This document shows, in pieces, positions 37,011 through 45,099 of a DNA stretch of 64,000 nt. Made by a program: the position numbers and the translations under genes. Source of the DNA: Candidatus Kurthia intestinigallinarum (GTDB taxonomy: Bacteria; Bacillota; Bacilli; Bacillales_A; Planococcaceae). Numbering within the stretch: position 1 is the first letter of the stretch; every line of letters starts with the position of its first letter. Location: positions 62,001-126,000 of the forward strand of contig NZ_JTFC01000042.1 of the NCBI RefSeq assembly GCF_003991225.1, given 5' to 3'. The notes under the pieces were generated by a model that saw nothing but the letters and a program-made list of their open reading frames with translations, ran no database searches and was not told where the DNA came from.

Positions 37011-37475
37011 ATGATTAAAAATATTAGAGACTATGATGGTGAATTCGAAGCAGATGCGTATATCAATTTATTTGAAAAAGAGATTGAAATTCATTTTGAA
37101 AGCGAAGAGGATATTGCCTATGCAGAACTGTGTGTGGCGCATTTCAATACACTGAGCGAAGAACAGATTACACAAATTTGTGAGGCAGCTATTCGTTATT
37201 GCAATGAGTTTTTAGAAGAGATTGATGAGGAGCCACAAATTTTTGCAACGCCGCGCGATGTATTAAAAGAAATCACACCACGTGGTATGCAAATTACACA
37301 GCCAGCAGATCGTAGTGTACCGATTATTGATTTAGAATTAGATTGTAGTTGGGAAGAGGAGCATGGTATGCAGTGGGTTATTCGAGGCGATAAGGTGCTA
37401 TATGTAGGTGCCTATGAGGGTGTAGATCCCGAGGGAGACTGCGGTGCAGGGGAAGATTGGAATTATATCGTATGA
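37011..37475 (+). CDS. acidic hypothetical protein, DUF6985-like
   Basis: 154 residues, strongly acidic, no signal or membrane segment. The C-terminal part (EEEHGMQWVIRGDKVLYVGA) resembles the DUF6985 family seen among small bacillar proteins, several of which sit beside immunity genes; I am not certain of the match. It is followed by another unknown gene with a four-base ATGA overlap, so the two are made together. AAAGGGG site before ATG. Confidence 0.6.
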   Translation: MIKNIRDYDGEFEADAYINLFEKEIEIHFESEEDIAYAELCVAHFNTLSEEQITQICEAAIRYCNEFLEEIDEEPQIFATPRDVLKEITPRGMQITQPADRSVPIIDLELDCSWEEEHGMQWVIRGDKVLYVGAYEGVDPEGDCGAGEDWNYIV

Positions 37476-38083
37476 CAAATGAACAATTATTATTTTCAGA
37501 TGAATTATTCGTCATGCCAGAAAATCCGCTATCCTTAGCGATGTCGTACGAATTTTTAATGGAGCATATTACACTAGACTGGGATAGGCTTTATTTTGGT
37601 TTGAAAAGTGCGTATATTCCACTAGATTATGCCGTGAAAAAGGCGCTAGAAGAAGTGTCTAGTGGCGCACAGTCAGATACAGTGCTCGCACTTGCCTCTA
37701 TTTTTAAGGGCGAGGATGCATTAGCAGCACAATACGTAGAGGATTTAGTGGCGGAGCACGTCATTTCACGTGCGCTACTAACGGATGAAACGCATATGCT
37801 ACGCTGTAAAAATCAATTTCTATATGTAGCAATGCTTTGGCTATATGAAAACCGCGATGACTATAATCAATCAATAAATTTTGAAAAACCCTTTCAGTCG
37901 TTTGAGTACAATGTAAAGGTCTATGACGTATTATATGATTTTAAATTGTCTTCGCTTGTGGCAGAGGAATTTTACCGTTTCACGATTACGTATCAAGTGA
38001 CAGCGGACAATAAAAAAGGCTATCTCACCGCGTGGGAGCAGTTTTTAAGCGAACAAAAATTAATCGCAACACAAAGAGGCTGA
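37472..38083 (+). CDS. hypothetical protein, possibly DUF2247
   Basis: 203 residues, acidic and mostly helical. The opening (FLMEHITLDWDRLYFGLKSA then repeated helices with LALASIF) recalls DUF2247 proteins, which often lie among polymorphic-toxin immunity genes. It starts at ATG 37472, overlapping the previous stop. Its last codons and stop lie within the intergenic repeat that begins at 38073, so the repeat supplies the C-terminus. Confidence 0.6.
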   Translation: MTNEQLLFSDELFVMPENPLSLAMSYEFLMEHITLDWDRLYFGLKSAYIPLDYAVKKALEEVSSGAQSDTVLALASIFKGEDALAAQYVEDLVAEHVISRALLTDETHMLRCKNQFLYVAMLWLYENRDDYNQSINFEKPFQSFEYNVKVYDVLYDFKLSSLVAEEFYRFTITYQVTADNKKGYLTAWEQFLSEQKLIATQRG

Positions 38084-38210
38084 GACATACGTGTAAAAAA
38101 ACAACTGCTCCTATAAGCATAAAAAAACCGGAATCGCGCTGTGGCGCGGTTCCGGTTTTTCGTTGCGAACGCTAAAAAAGGAACATGACGTATTTTGTCA
38201 CAGTCTCTTT
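38073..38210 (+). repeat. intergenic hairpin element, copy A
   Basis: About 138 bp. Left end AAAGAGGCTGAGACATACGTG, centre hairpin AAAACCGGAATCGCGC / GCGCGGTTCCGGTTTT (38123-38160), then CGTTGCGAACGCTAAAAAAG and right end TGTCACAGTCTCTTT. The two ends are imperfect inverted repeats of each other, so the whole unit can fold as one long stem with the GC hairpin inside. It lies between convergent genes and should act as a terminator both ways. Confidence 0.85.
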
Positions 38211-38216
38211 CATGCA

Positions 38217-39392
38217 TTATTTTTCTAATGATTCGACGAAGCGTTTAATACGTGTTACCGCTTCTTGTAGATTTTCAAGTGATGAAGCATATGAGCAGCG
38301 AATATGTCCCTCGCCACTTTCTCCGAATACATCACCAGGTACAACGGCTACTTTTTCCTGTTGTAATAACTGCTCAGCAAACTCCTGCGAGCTAAGTCCT
38401 GTTGATTTAATTGACGGGAAGGCATAGAATGCACCGCCAGGATTATGACAGCTAAGGCCCATTTCATTAAAGGATTCGACGATAAAGTTACGACGACGAC
38501 GGTAGCTTTTGACCATCATGTCGACTTCGGGGCGACCGTTACGTAGAGCTTCAATGGCCGCATACTGTGCCATAGTCGATGCACACATTAATTGATATTG
38601 GAATACTTTTAGCATTGCCTCTGAAATTTCCTGTGGTGCACAAACAAAGCCTAAGCGCCAGCCAGTCATCGCAAAGCCTTTTGAGAAGCCATTGATTAAA
38701 ATCGTACGCTCGCGCATATCATTGATTGCCGCAAAGCTCGTATAGTTTTCGTCATAAGCAAGCTCCGCATAAATTTCATCCGAAATCACGAGTAAGTCAT
38801 GCTTGATGGCATATGTGGCAATGCCTTCTAAATCAGCTTTTGATAGCATCGTACCGGTCGGGTTATTTGGTGAACAAATCATAATCGCTTTTGTACGTTC
38901 AGTTGTCACCGCTTCTAATTGCTCCGGTAAAATTTTGAAGTCATTTTCCTGTAAAGCCTGTACCGTCACCGCAGTCCCGCCTGCAAGCTCGACAGTCGGT
39001 ACATAGGATACGAAGCAAGGCTCAACAACAATTACTTCATCACCCGGATCTAAAATCGTGCGCATCGCAATATCGATGGCAGAGCTTGCGCCAACGGTTA
39101 CGATGACTTCATGTTCTGGATCGTATGTAACATCAAATTCATTATACATATACTGTGCAATTTCTTGACGTAGTTCAAGAAGTCCCGCATTTGGCGTATA
39201 GGCAGTGAATCCTTGTTCGAGTGATCGGATGGCTTCTTCACGTACATGCCATGGTGTCACAAAATCGGGCTCACCAACACCAAGTGAAATAACACCCTCC
39301 ATTCCTGCTGCTAAGTCGAAAAATTTACGAATACCAGATGGCTTCAGCTCGCTCACCATTTTGGAAACATAGCTTTTTCTAGATGTAATCAT
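38217..39392 (-). CDS. alaT: class I/II aminotransferase, AlaT-like
   Basis: 391 residues, fold type I PLP enzyme. The motifs are CSPNNPTGT, VISDEIYAEL and the PLP-lysine stretch NGFSKGFAMTGWRLG (Lys about 234). The pairing with an upstream Lrp-type regulator matches B. subtilis alaR-alaT (yugG-yugH), where the enzyme makes alanine from pyruvate and an amino donor. Its ATG overlaps the regulator stop by one base (TAATG). Substrate assignment rests on synteny. Confidence 0.85.
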   Translation of the reverse strand: MITSRKSYVSKMVSELKPSGIRKFFDLAAGMEGVISLGVGEPDFVTPWHVREEAIRSLEQGFTAYTPNAGLLELRQEIAQYMYNEFDVTYDPEHEVIVTVGASSAIDIAMRTILDPGDEVIVVEPCFVSYVPTVELAGGTAVTVQALQENDFKILPEQLEAVTTERTKAIMICSPNNPTGTMLSKADLEGIATYAIKHDLLVISDEIYAELAYDENYTSFAAINDMRERTILINGFSKGFAMTGWRLGFVCAPQEISEAMLKVFQYQLMCASTMAQYAAIEALRNGRPEVDMMVKSYRRRRNFIVESFNEMGLSCHNPGGAFYAFPSIKSTGLSSQEFAEQLLQQEKVAVVPGDVFGESGEGHIRCSYASSLENLQEAVTRIKRFVESLEK

Positions 39393-39892
39393 TATGGAGA
39401 CACCACGATTCGTTTATCTTGATTGCCAGCCTCTAAAACTGTGCCATCGTGCTTGTATTTCTTTAAAATGAAATGCGTTGTTGTTGAGATGACGGAATCA
39501 AGTGTTGATAATTTTTGTGACACGAAGTTTGCGACCTCATTCATTGATTTGCCTTCAACGATAACGGATAAATCGTAGGCACCTGACATCAAGTAGACAG
39601 ATTGCACTTTGTCGAAGCGGTAAATGCGCTCTGCAATATCATCAAAGCCAACACCTTGTTTTGGTGTTACTTTGACATCGATCATTGCGCGTACACCTGG
39701 GTGCTCTTCAATTTTTGTCCAGTCAACAAGGGATAAATAGCGTACAATAATTTTTTGATCTTCTAATTTTTTGACAGCAGCTTCAGTTTCTTCTAATGTA
39801 TACCCGACCATTTTAGCTACATTCGCTAAATCCATACGAGCGTCTTTTTCTAAGATTTCAACAATTTCGATTTCTTGTGCTGTAAGTTTCAT
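39392..39892 (-). CDS. alaR: Lrp/AsnC-family regulator, AlaR-like
   Basis: 166 residues. An N-terminal winged helix (KLTAQEIEIVEILEKDARMD, then VAKMVGYTLEETEAAVKKLE) and a C-terminal RAM ligand-binding domain (VRAMIDVKVTPKQG... SVYLMSGAYDLSVIVEG). It probably controls its own operon with the aminotransferase in response to an amino acid such as alanine. The frame runs up to 39973, but ATG 39892 sits behind GGAGGG. Confidence 0.88.
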   Translation of the reverse strand: MKLTAQEIEIVEILEKDARMDLANVAKMVGYTLEETEAAVKKLEDQKIIVRYLSLVDWTKIEEHPGVRAMIDVKVTPKQGVGFDDIAERIYRFDKVQSVYLMSGAYDLSVIVEGKSMNEVANFVSQKLSTLDSVISTTTHFILKKYKHDGTVLEAGNQDKRIVVSP

Positions 39893-40153
39893 AAATTGCC
39901 CTCCAATGATGATGAGAAAAGGTGCTCTCATCCATAATATCCGAATTTTTACATAAACTATTTGAATTATCACATAATTCGAATGTATCTATTTTACAAT
40001 AGACAACGTATAAAAGAAACGCTGTATTACAACAAAATGTTGCGAATTCGTGGAAAATGATATGAAAACAGAAAAATTACGGGCGAAAGGCTAGAACTTG
40101 TAGTGCGCGTTGCTGTTTCATCTGTGTTACAATCGCATATGAGGTGAGGCGTT

Positions 40154-40303
40154 ATGCGCTGTGGAACGAAGCGATTTACGATTGAATATGAACAGGATGG
40201 AAAGCGTCAAACGACCGAAGTACAGGCACGCACGATGGCAGAGGCACGTAAACAAGTGCGAATGATATGTGGCGGCAAGGTCATTCAAGTTAAAACAACG
40301 TAA
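40154..40303 (+). CDS. small protein of 49 residues
   Basis: A short frame behind a good GAGGTGAGG site encodes a basic protein with MRCGTKRFTIEYEQDGKRQ at the start and two Cys. It is directly followed by a terminator-like hairpin, which supports expression as a small gene. I recognise no family. Confidence 0.55.
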   Translation: MRCGTKRFTIEYEQDGKRQTTEVQARTMAEARKQVRMICGGKVIQVKTT

Positions 40304-40340
40304 AAAAGAGGAGGGATCCTATTAGGGTCCTTCTTCTTTT
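40303..40340 (+). terminator. imperfect intrinsic terminator
   Basis: Stem around AGGGATCC / GGGTCCTT with A-rich and T-rich flanks after the 49-residue gene. Confidence 0.6.
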
Positions 40341-40341
40341 G

Positions 40342-41208
40342 TTATAAAATATTTTTAGCCATCACAATAACGGCAAATAAATAAAAGCCACAATACATAA
40401 TAATCGCGTAAAAGTAATGCATACTGAGCTTATGATAGCGATGCTCATACCAAATATAAACGGCGATGTGAAGCGTAATCAGGCAAAGGAAAATTGCTGC
40501 ATTAAACATTGTCGCAGCCGAAATATACGCTAAAAAGATAATGGCTCCCACAACGAGAATGACGATTGACCAAAGTGGCGTTTTCAGGAGTGTGCGTTTT
40601 GGAATATCTAGACGATGACGTAACCATGCGGATACACCAGCATTTAAAAGAATTAAGACAAATAAGGCGACAAAAAATAGATTGGGTGTTTGCGGGAAGA
40701 AAATATCATATAATTGCTGTTCTTGTGCTGTATTCGCAAAATCATAATAGTGTTTTTTGTCGACATCGTATAATACGGCATGAGGCTCCGCTAATAATAG
40801 CTGATAGCGTTTTTGCTCTTTTTTGTCATTCATCATAATGAAGTCCATCCAGGCCTCGCTACGTGATGGGGCGCTTGTTGTTGTCGCATTTGCTACAGCC
40901 TCGTTCACCTGTTTAAGCGTTTTGGTGTCGGTGATTTTTTGGTTCGTAAAATAAAAAATAGACGGCTTCGCTAAAAATTGATCATTAGGTGCGTTGACAT
41001 GAGCTGCTGAATAAATCGTCGTCGCAGTAATTTTGTCAGCTGTTGTGGTTTTTGCTGTCCATTGTGGCACGTAAGTCATAGATAGAATCGGTACTAAGGC
41101 AATTGCCACAAACGCAACGAGATAGACGATTTTCTCTGTTTTTAAAAAATAAAATATGGCCACAAGAGAAGCAAGGCCAATAATAAGAACAATCAGTAAT
41201 TCAATCAT
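40342..41208 (-). CDS. membrane protein of unknown function
   Basis: 288 residues: two N-terminal membrane helices (about 2-20, 28-48), a soluble domain of about 125 residues, then four membrane helices (about 175-290). No family recognised. The soluble part faces outside if the positive-inside rule holds. It has a weak ribosome site and stands alone. Confidence 0.6.
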   Translation of the reverse strand: MIELLIVLIIGLASLVAIFYFLKTEKIVYLVAFVAIALVPILSMTYVPQWTAKTTTADKITATTIYSAAHVNAPNDQFLAKPSIFYFTNQKITDTKTLKQVNEAVANATTTSAPSRSEAWMDFIMMNDKKEQKRYQLLLAEPHAVLYDVDKKHYYDFANTAQEQQLYDIFFPQTPNLFFVALFVLILLNAGVSAWLRHRLDIPKRTLLKTPLWSIVILVVGAIIFLAYISAATMFNAAIFLCLITLHIAVYIWYEHRYHKLSMHYFYAIIMYCGFYLFAVIVMAKNIL

Positions 41209-41447
41209 ATATCGAAAAAATCCCCTTTCTATTCCATAGTATGATGATAATTAACAATAAGTTCAAATAATTTTTTGACGCTTTTTGGGAAAGTGCGTTT
41301 TGCCAGTAGACATCATAGCTTAGAAGGTACACATTTTTGTTGTAAATTATCTAGGTTAATTGGCTGCTTTTAGGCCTTCGGTTTTAAGTCCTTCAAATAC
41401 GAGAATAATACTACTACAACTATTTTTAGCGAAAGGGGCTAGTAACG

Positions 41448-42170
41448 ATGAGAATCAGTGTAACCGAGGCAGCGAAAGCTTTAAAGTTAACGACTGAGCA
41501 AGTGATTGAGCGATGTGAAGACGAGCGCTTATTTGCAATTCAGGAAAATGGCATCTGGATTCTCGATAGTGATTATTTAGCAGAAACCTTTCCTGCAGAG
41601 GTGTGGGTATTTCCAGATCCTACACTCGGACCGGTAGCAATCTTTATTGCCAGCGAGGAAATTCGTTTATTTTATAAAATGCATCAAACGAGGGAGAGCT
41701 ATTTTGACGAGCATTATGACACCTTAAAAAAAGAGTATCATATAGAGCAGGAGCCGTTTACAATGGCAGATGTCGTGTGGGAGGACATCGAAAAATATCC
41801 GGATATGGTGGATGTCGCCTATTATAGTAAAGAATTTTGCGAGGAGCAGCATTTAGAGTTTACCGAGCGCTATCCACGGATGTATCGGGGCTATCCGATT
41901 GAGACACCGGACTTTGTCGATTTATTTTTAGAAGAGGAAATGATGACGACCGAAAGCTTTGTGCTGAGTGAGAATTTTATCGGCTTTGAAAAAGGCTATC
42001 GCCTGTACCGTGTGTTAAAATACGGGGATTCTTTTATGCCAGGGTTATTTATGGAAATAGCATTTGAACAGCAGGGCCTGCGTGAAGTGACGTTACTTGG
42101 CACGAAGCAGCAAATAATTGATAACTACAAATTAACAACAGAGCAGGCGAATGAACTGGAAGATTTGTAG
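41448..42170 (+). CDS. hypothetical protein with N-terminal helix-turn-helix-like segment
   Basis: 240 residues, acidic. The first 50 residues (SVTEAAKALKLTTEQVIERC and WILDSDYLAE) look like the small helix-turn-helix of excisionase/MerR-type proteins, here perhaps used for something other than DNA binding. The remaining 190 residues are not recognised. It has an AAAGGGG site and precedes the tatD gene by 73 bp. Confidence 0.55.
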   Translation: MRISVTEAAKALKLTTEQVIERCEDERLFAIQENGIWILDSDYLAETFPAEVWVFPDPTLGPVAIFIASEEIRLFYKMHQTRESYFDEHYDTLKKEYHIEQEPFTMADVVWEDIEKYPDMVDVAYYSKEFCEEQHLEFTERYPRMYRGYPIETPDFVDLFLEEEMMTTESFVLSENFIGFEKGYRLYRVLKYGDSFMPGLFMEIAFEQQGLREVTLLGTKQQIIDNYKLTTEQANELEDL

Positions 42171-42243
42171 GAAACAATATCATTGTATAACGGCATATAA
42201 CATCGTATGATAAGGATATTGTTTAACGAAAAGGACTGACAAC

Positions 42244-43023
42244 ATGATTGATATTGGCTTAAATTTAACGGAAGATCAATTTTTAGGAAAAGAACGTGAT
42301 GTACTGACACGCGCACTAGAAGCGGGGGTCAAACAAATGATTTTAACAGGTGGTAGTGTAGAAGGTAGTGAGCGTGCATTAGCGATGGCGAAGAAGCATG
42401 AGCATGTATTGTTTTCAACAGCTGGTGTGCACCCACATGATGCGAAAACATTTGATAATACGTCTGCGGAGCGTTTACGTGCGCTTTATAAGGACCCACA
42501 AGTGATTGCGGTTGGAGAATGTGGCCTTGATTTTGATCGCAACTATTCAGACCCGGTGGACCAATACCGCGTATTTGAGACACAGCTTTCTTTAGCTGAA
42601 GAAAATGATTTACCGATTTTTTTACATGAACGTGCAGCACATCGCGAATTTATCGATGTCATGAAGCAGCATCCAGCGCTTATTGAACGTGCAGTTGTAC
42701 ACTGCTTCACGGGTGATAAGGAGCAACTTAAAAATTATTTAGATTTAGGCTTTCATATAGGTGTGACGGGCTGGGTATGTGATCCAAAACGCGGTACGGA
42801 ATTACGTGATGCACTACAATATATGCCACTAGACCGTCTCATGATTGAGACAGATGCACCGTATTTAATTCCAAAAAATTTGAAACCGAAGCCCAAATCA
42901 CGTACGAATGAACCAATGTATTTACCGCATATCGGCCGTGAAATTGCGGATATTATGCAAGTAGAGGAAACGGGTTTTTTTGAAACAGTAGCTGAGAATA
43001 CAAAGCGATTTTTCAAATTATAA
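42244..43023 (+). CDS. tatD: TatD-family metal-dependent DNase
   Basis: 259 residues, amidohydrolase TIM barrel. The motifs are STAGVHPHDAKTF, AVGECGLDFDRN, HERAAH, HCFTGD and ETDAPYLIPKN. The N-terminal HxH pair of most TatD-like proteins is replaced by DIGLNLT, as in E. coli TatD itself, so it belongs to that subfamily and not to the YabD group. Role: 3'-5' exonuclease in DNA repair or turnover. Ribosome site weak (AAAGGAC). Confidence 0.92.
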   Translation: MIDIGLNLTEDQFLGKERDVLTRALEAGVKQMILTGGSVEGSERALAMAKKHEHVLFSTAGVHPHDAKTFDNTSAERLRALYKDPQVIAVGECGLDFDRNYSDPVDQYRVFETQLSLAEENDLPIFLHERAAHREFIDVMKQHPALIERAVVHCFTGDKEQLKNYLDLGFHIGVTGWVCDPKRGTELRDALQYMPLDRLMIETDAPYLIPKNLKPKPKSRTNEPMYLPHIGREIADIMQVEETGFFETVAENTKRFFKL

Positions 43024-43094
43024 TGTTTAATTAGAGAAATAAAGGGCATCCTAATACATGTACTAGTACAAACTATTTCAAGGAGGTTCTAGCA

Positions 43095-43403
43095 ATGGAT
43101 GAAAATTTAAACCAAGTAGATAAAAAGTTAAATAATTTAACTCCCGAACAGAAGCAAAAAATCTTAGATGATTTTGAAGATTTCAAATCTTATTTAGGTA
43201 AGCAAGTATTACGTGGTGAAAAACTTGGATTGAGCGAAGAAACGTTAGCAAAAGGTGCTAAATTCGTCGCAGAACATCTAGCTAAAAATGAAGATCCGCA
43301 AAATAGTGAGCAAAATTTACTGCAAGAGCTATGGAAAGTTACACAATCAGATGAAGAAAAAACAACACTTTCGACATTACTTGTGCGACTCGTTCAACAA
43401 TAA
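43095..43403 (+). CDS. DUF3243-family protein
   Basis: 102 residues, acidic and helical, with FEDFKSYLGKQVLRGEKLGL and KGAKFVAEHLAKNEDP typical of DUF3243 (YmfJ-like) proteins of bacilli. The function is unknown. AGGAGGT site at the right distance and its own terminator. Confidence 0.8.
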   Translation: MDENLNQVDKKLNNLTPEQKQKILDDFEDFKSYLGKQVLRGEKLGLSEETLAKGAKFVAEHLAKNEDPQNSEQNLLQELWKVTQSDEEKTTLSTLLVRLVQQ

Positions 43404-43412
43404 ATTATCTTG

Positions 43413-43449
43413 AAAAAACCAGGTGTCTTTTAATAGCACCTGGTTTTTT
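43413..43449. terminator. bidirectional intrinsic terminator
   Basis: Stem AAAAAACCAGGTG / CACCTGGTTTTTT between convergent genes. Confidence 0.93.
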
Positions 43450-43455
43450 GTTTGG

Positions 43456-44187
43456 CTACGAATGAGCTGTCAGTTCATAATGTGAACCGTCATCACTACG
43501 CGTCATAAAGCCATATTCAATTAAATAGCGGCGTAGCGAAACGTAATCTTCATGAACGCCTTTCAAAATGGCATTGACCTGTGCCTCTGTATACGATTTT
43601 TTTGCTTCAAATCGTGTGATAATATGCTGTAGTATGACAATTTTGCGCTTTTCTTTACTCGGAATGGTCTCGATAGCACCATCTAAACCTTCTTTAAAAT
43701 AGTTACTTAAAATCTTTTGGCGCTCATCATTTGTTATGGCATAACGTTCATCCACTTGCTTTGCCCCCTCATGTACCGAATATGGATGTGGTGTTTTTAA
43801 TAGTTCCATTAAGGCTAAATAATAATGTGCTTGGCGCTCACGCTCGCGCATTTTAAAACGATGTTGTCGGACAGTTGAGACACTTGAAATGGTATCGGAC
43901 TTTTCGACAATTTCCTCATCACTTAAGCCCTCATAAAAATAGCGTAGCATTTCCACCTGAATATCTGAGAGACCGATGTCTTTTTTAGGGCGTTGTAAAA
44001 GCATTTCAAAATTGCCGCCATGTACTTCGTTTATATGTTGTTGCATTTTATACGTAGCATCAAAAAAACGACTGTCTATTGAAAAAATTTCATGAACAGA
44101 TAAGGTCAAATCACAATATAAACAATGGAGTTGCTCATTATCCGTTTTATAACCAAGGTGTAAAGACACCTTTTCAATATTTTTCAT
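43456..44187 (-). CDS. DUF2087-type transcriptional regulator
   Basis: 243 residues. An N-terminal CLYC...H....H segment (about 22-58) may hold zinc. A LuxR-like helix-turn-helix follows (about 72-112, DIQVEMLRYFYEGLSDEEIV), and the C-terminus carries a DUF2087 domain (KRKIVILQHIITRFEAKKSY to GFMTRSDDG). It probably regulates transcription; the target is unknown. The divergent neighbour begins 189 bp away. GTG 44199 forms part of the AAAGGTG site, so ATG 44187 is the start. Confidence 0.75.
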   Translation of the reverse strand: MKNIEKVSLHLGYKTDNEQLHCLYCDLTLSVHEIFSIDSRFFDATYKMQQHINEVHGGNFEMLLQRPKKDIGLSDIQVEMLRYFYEGLSDEEIVEKSDTISSVSTVRQHRFKMRERERQAHYYLALMELLKTPHPYSVHEGAKQVDERYAITNDERQKILSNYFKEGLDGAIETIPSKEKRKIVILQHIITRFEAKKSYTEAQVNAILKGVHEDYVSLRRYLIEYGFMTRSDDGSHYELTAHS

Positions 44188-44376
44188 AAACAAAAACACC
44201 TTTCGTTTGTTTTATAATAAACAATATATATTTTATTTAAATAAATGTAAACAAAAAAATAAAAAGTTTATAAAGTAATAGAAAACACTATAATGGTATG
44301 GTATTCTTAATAAAGTATTTGAATTTTTCTAAAATTAATGTGTTTTCGATATGTGATAAGGGAGTAAAGCAATCAA

Positions 44377-45009
44377 ATGAACAATCAAATTATACAAAAA
44401 AATTGTTTGTTTTTAATTGATCAAGCGCAATTCACTGTCTTTCTGGAAGAGAAAGCATTGCTAGAGGATGCGTTACCAGCGTCTCCTGCTTGGTCAACGA
44501 TGACAGATGATTATGAAACAGCGAAACTTTCGATATGGGCGCAGTTAAATAGTGAGCGTTTAGTCAGTGTTCGAAATTGGGAAAAATCATTTGTTTATCC
44601 AGCAAATTATTATTTGATGGAAATTATGTACAATCATCCAGCAGTCACAGATTTTCTACAAAAATATGCTTATTATGCGCCTTCAGCGTATGTATTGGCA
44701 CATTTTATATTGCAAAAAACAACAGAAGGATTAAGTAAAATAATGGATACTAAAAATGTTCAATATTTTAATTCATTTGATTCTCAGACGAAGCTTTACT
44801 ATGATGCTGTACAAAAATCAGAGGAGAATGAGCGCTTTCAAAGTCATCAACGCAAGCTAATACATGCATTGATTAAAGATCGTAATCATAACAATGTTTA
44901 TGGTGAAAGTGTGAAAATTGCGGTGCGTAATGCGGCAGGTTGGCTTATTGCACATAAAATAGAGCCTTTAAAAATGACGTTCTCTGATGAAGAAATGAAA
45001 ACTTTCTAG
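44377..45009 (+). CDS. hypothetical protein, 210 residues
   Basis: No signal, membrane segment or known domain. It is helical and rich in Asn, Gln and Tyr. It is divergent from the DUF2087 regulator and could be its target. The ribosome site is AAGGGAG. The CoA-disulfide reductase gene that follows has its own promoter and operator. Confidence 0.5.
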   Translation: MNNQIIQKNCLFLIDQAQFTVFLEEKALLEDALPASPAWSTMTDDYETAKLSIWAQLNSERLVSVRNWEKSFVYPANYYLMEIMYNHPAVTDFLQKYAYYAPSAYVLAHFILQKTTEGLSKIMDTKNVQYFNSFDSQTKLYYDAVQKSEENERFQSHQRKLIHALIKDRNHNNVYGESVKIAVRNAAGWLIAHKIEPLKMTFSDEEMKTF

Positions 45010-45041
45010 TAGCAATGCTAGGAAGTTTTTTACGTAATGTA

Positions 45042-45070
45042 TTGTTTTAATACCCCTATAGGTATAAAAT
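45042..45070 (+). promoter_or_regulatory. promoter of the CoA-disulfide reductase gene with CstR-like operator in its spacer
   Basis: TTGTTT (45042-45047), 17 bases, TAAAAT (45065-45070). The spacer carries ATACC-CCTATA-GGTAT (45050-45065), a perfect five-base palindrome with the same six-base gap as the sites before yrkE. The arrangement copies that of the promoter at 15447. Confidence 0.72.
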
Positions 45071-45099
45071 TAAGCTATATTCAATAATGGAGGGATAGT

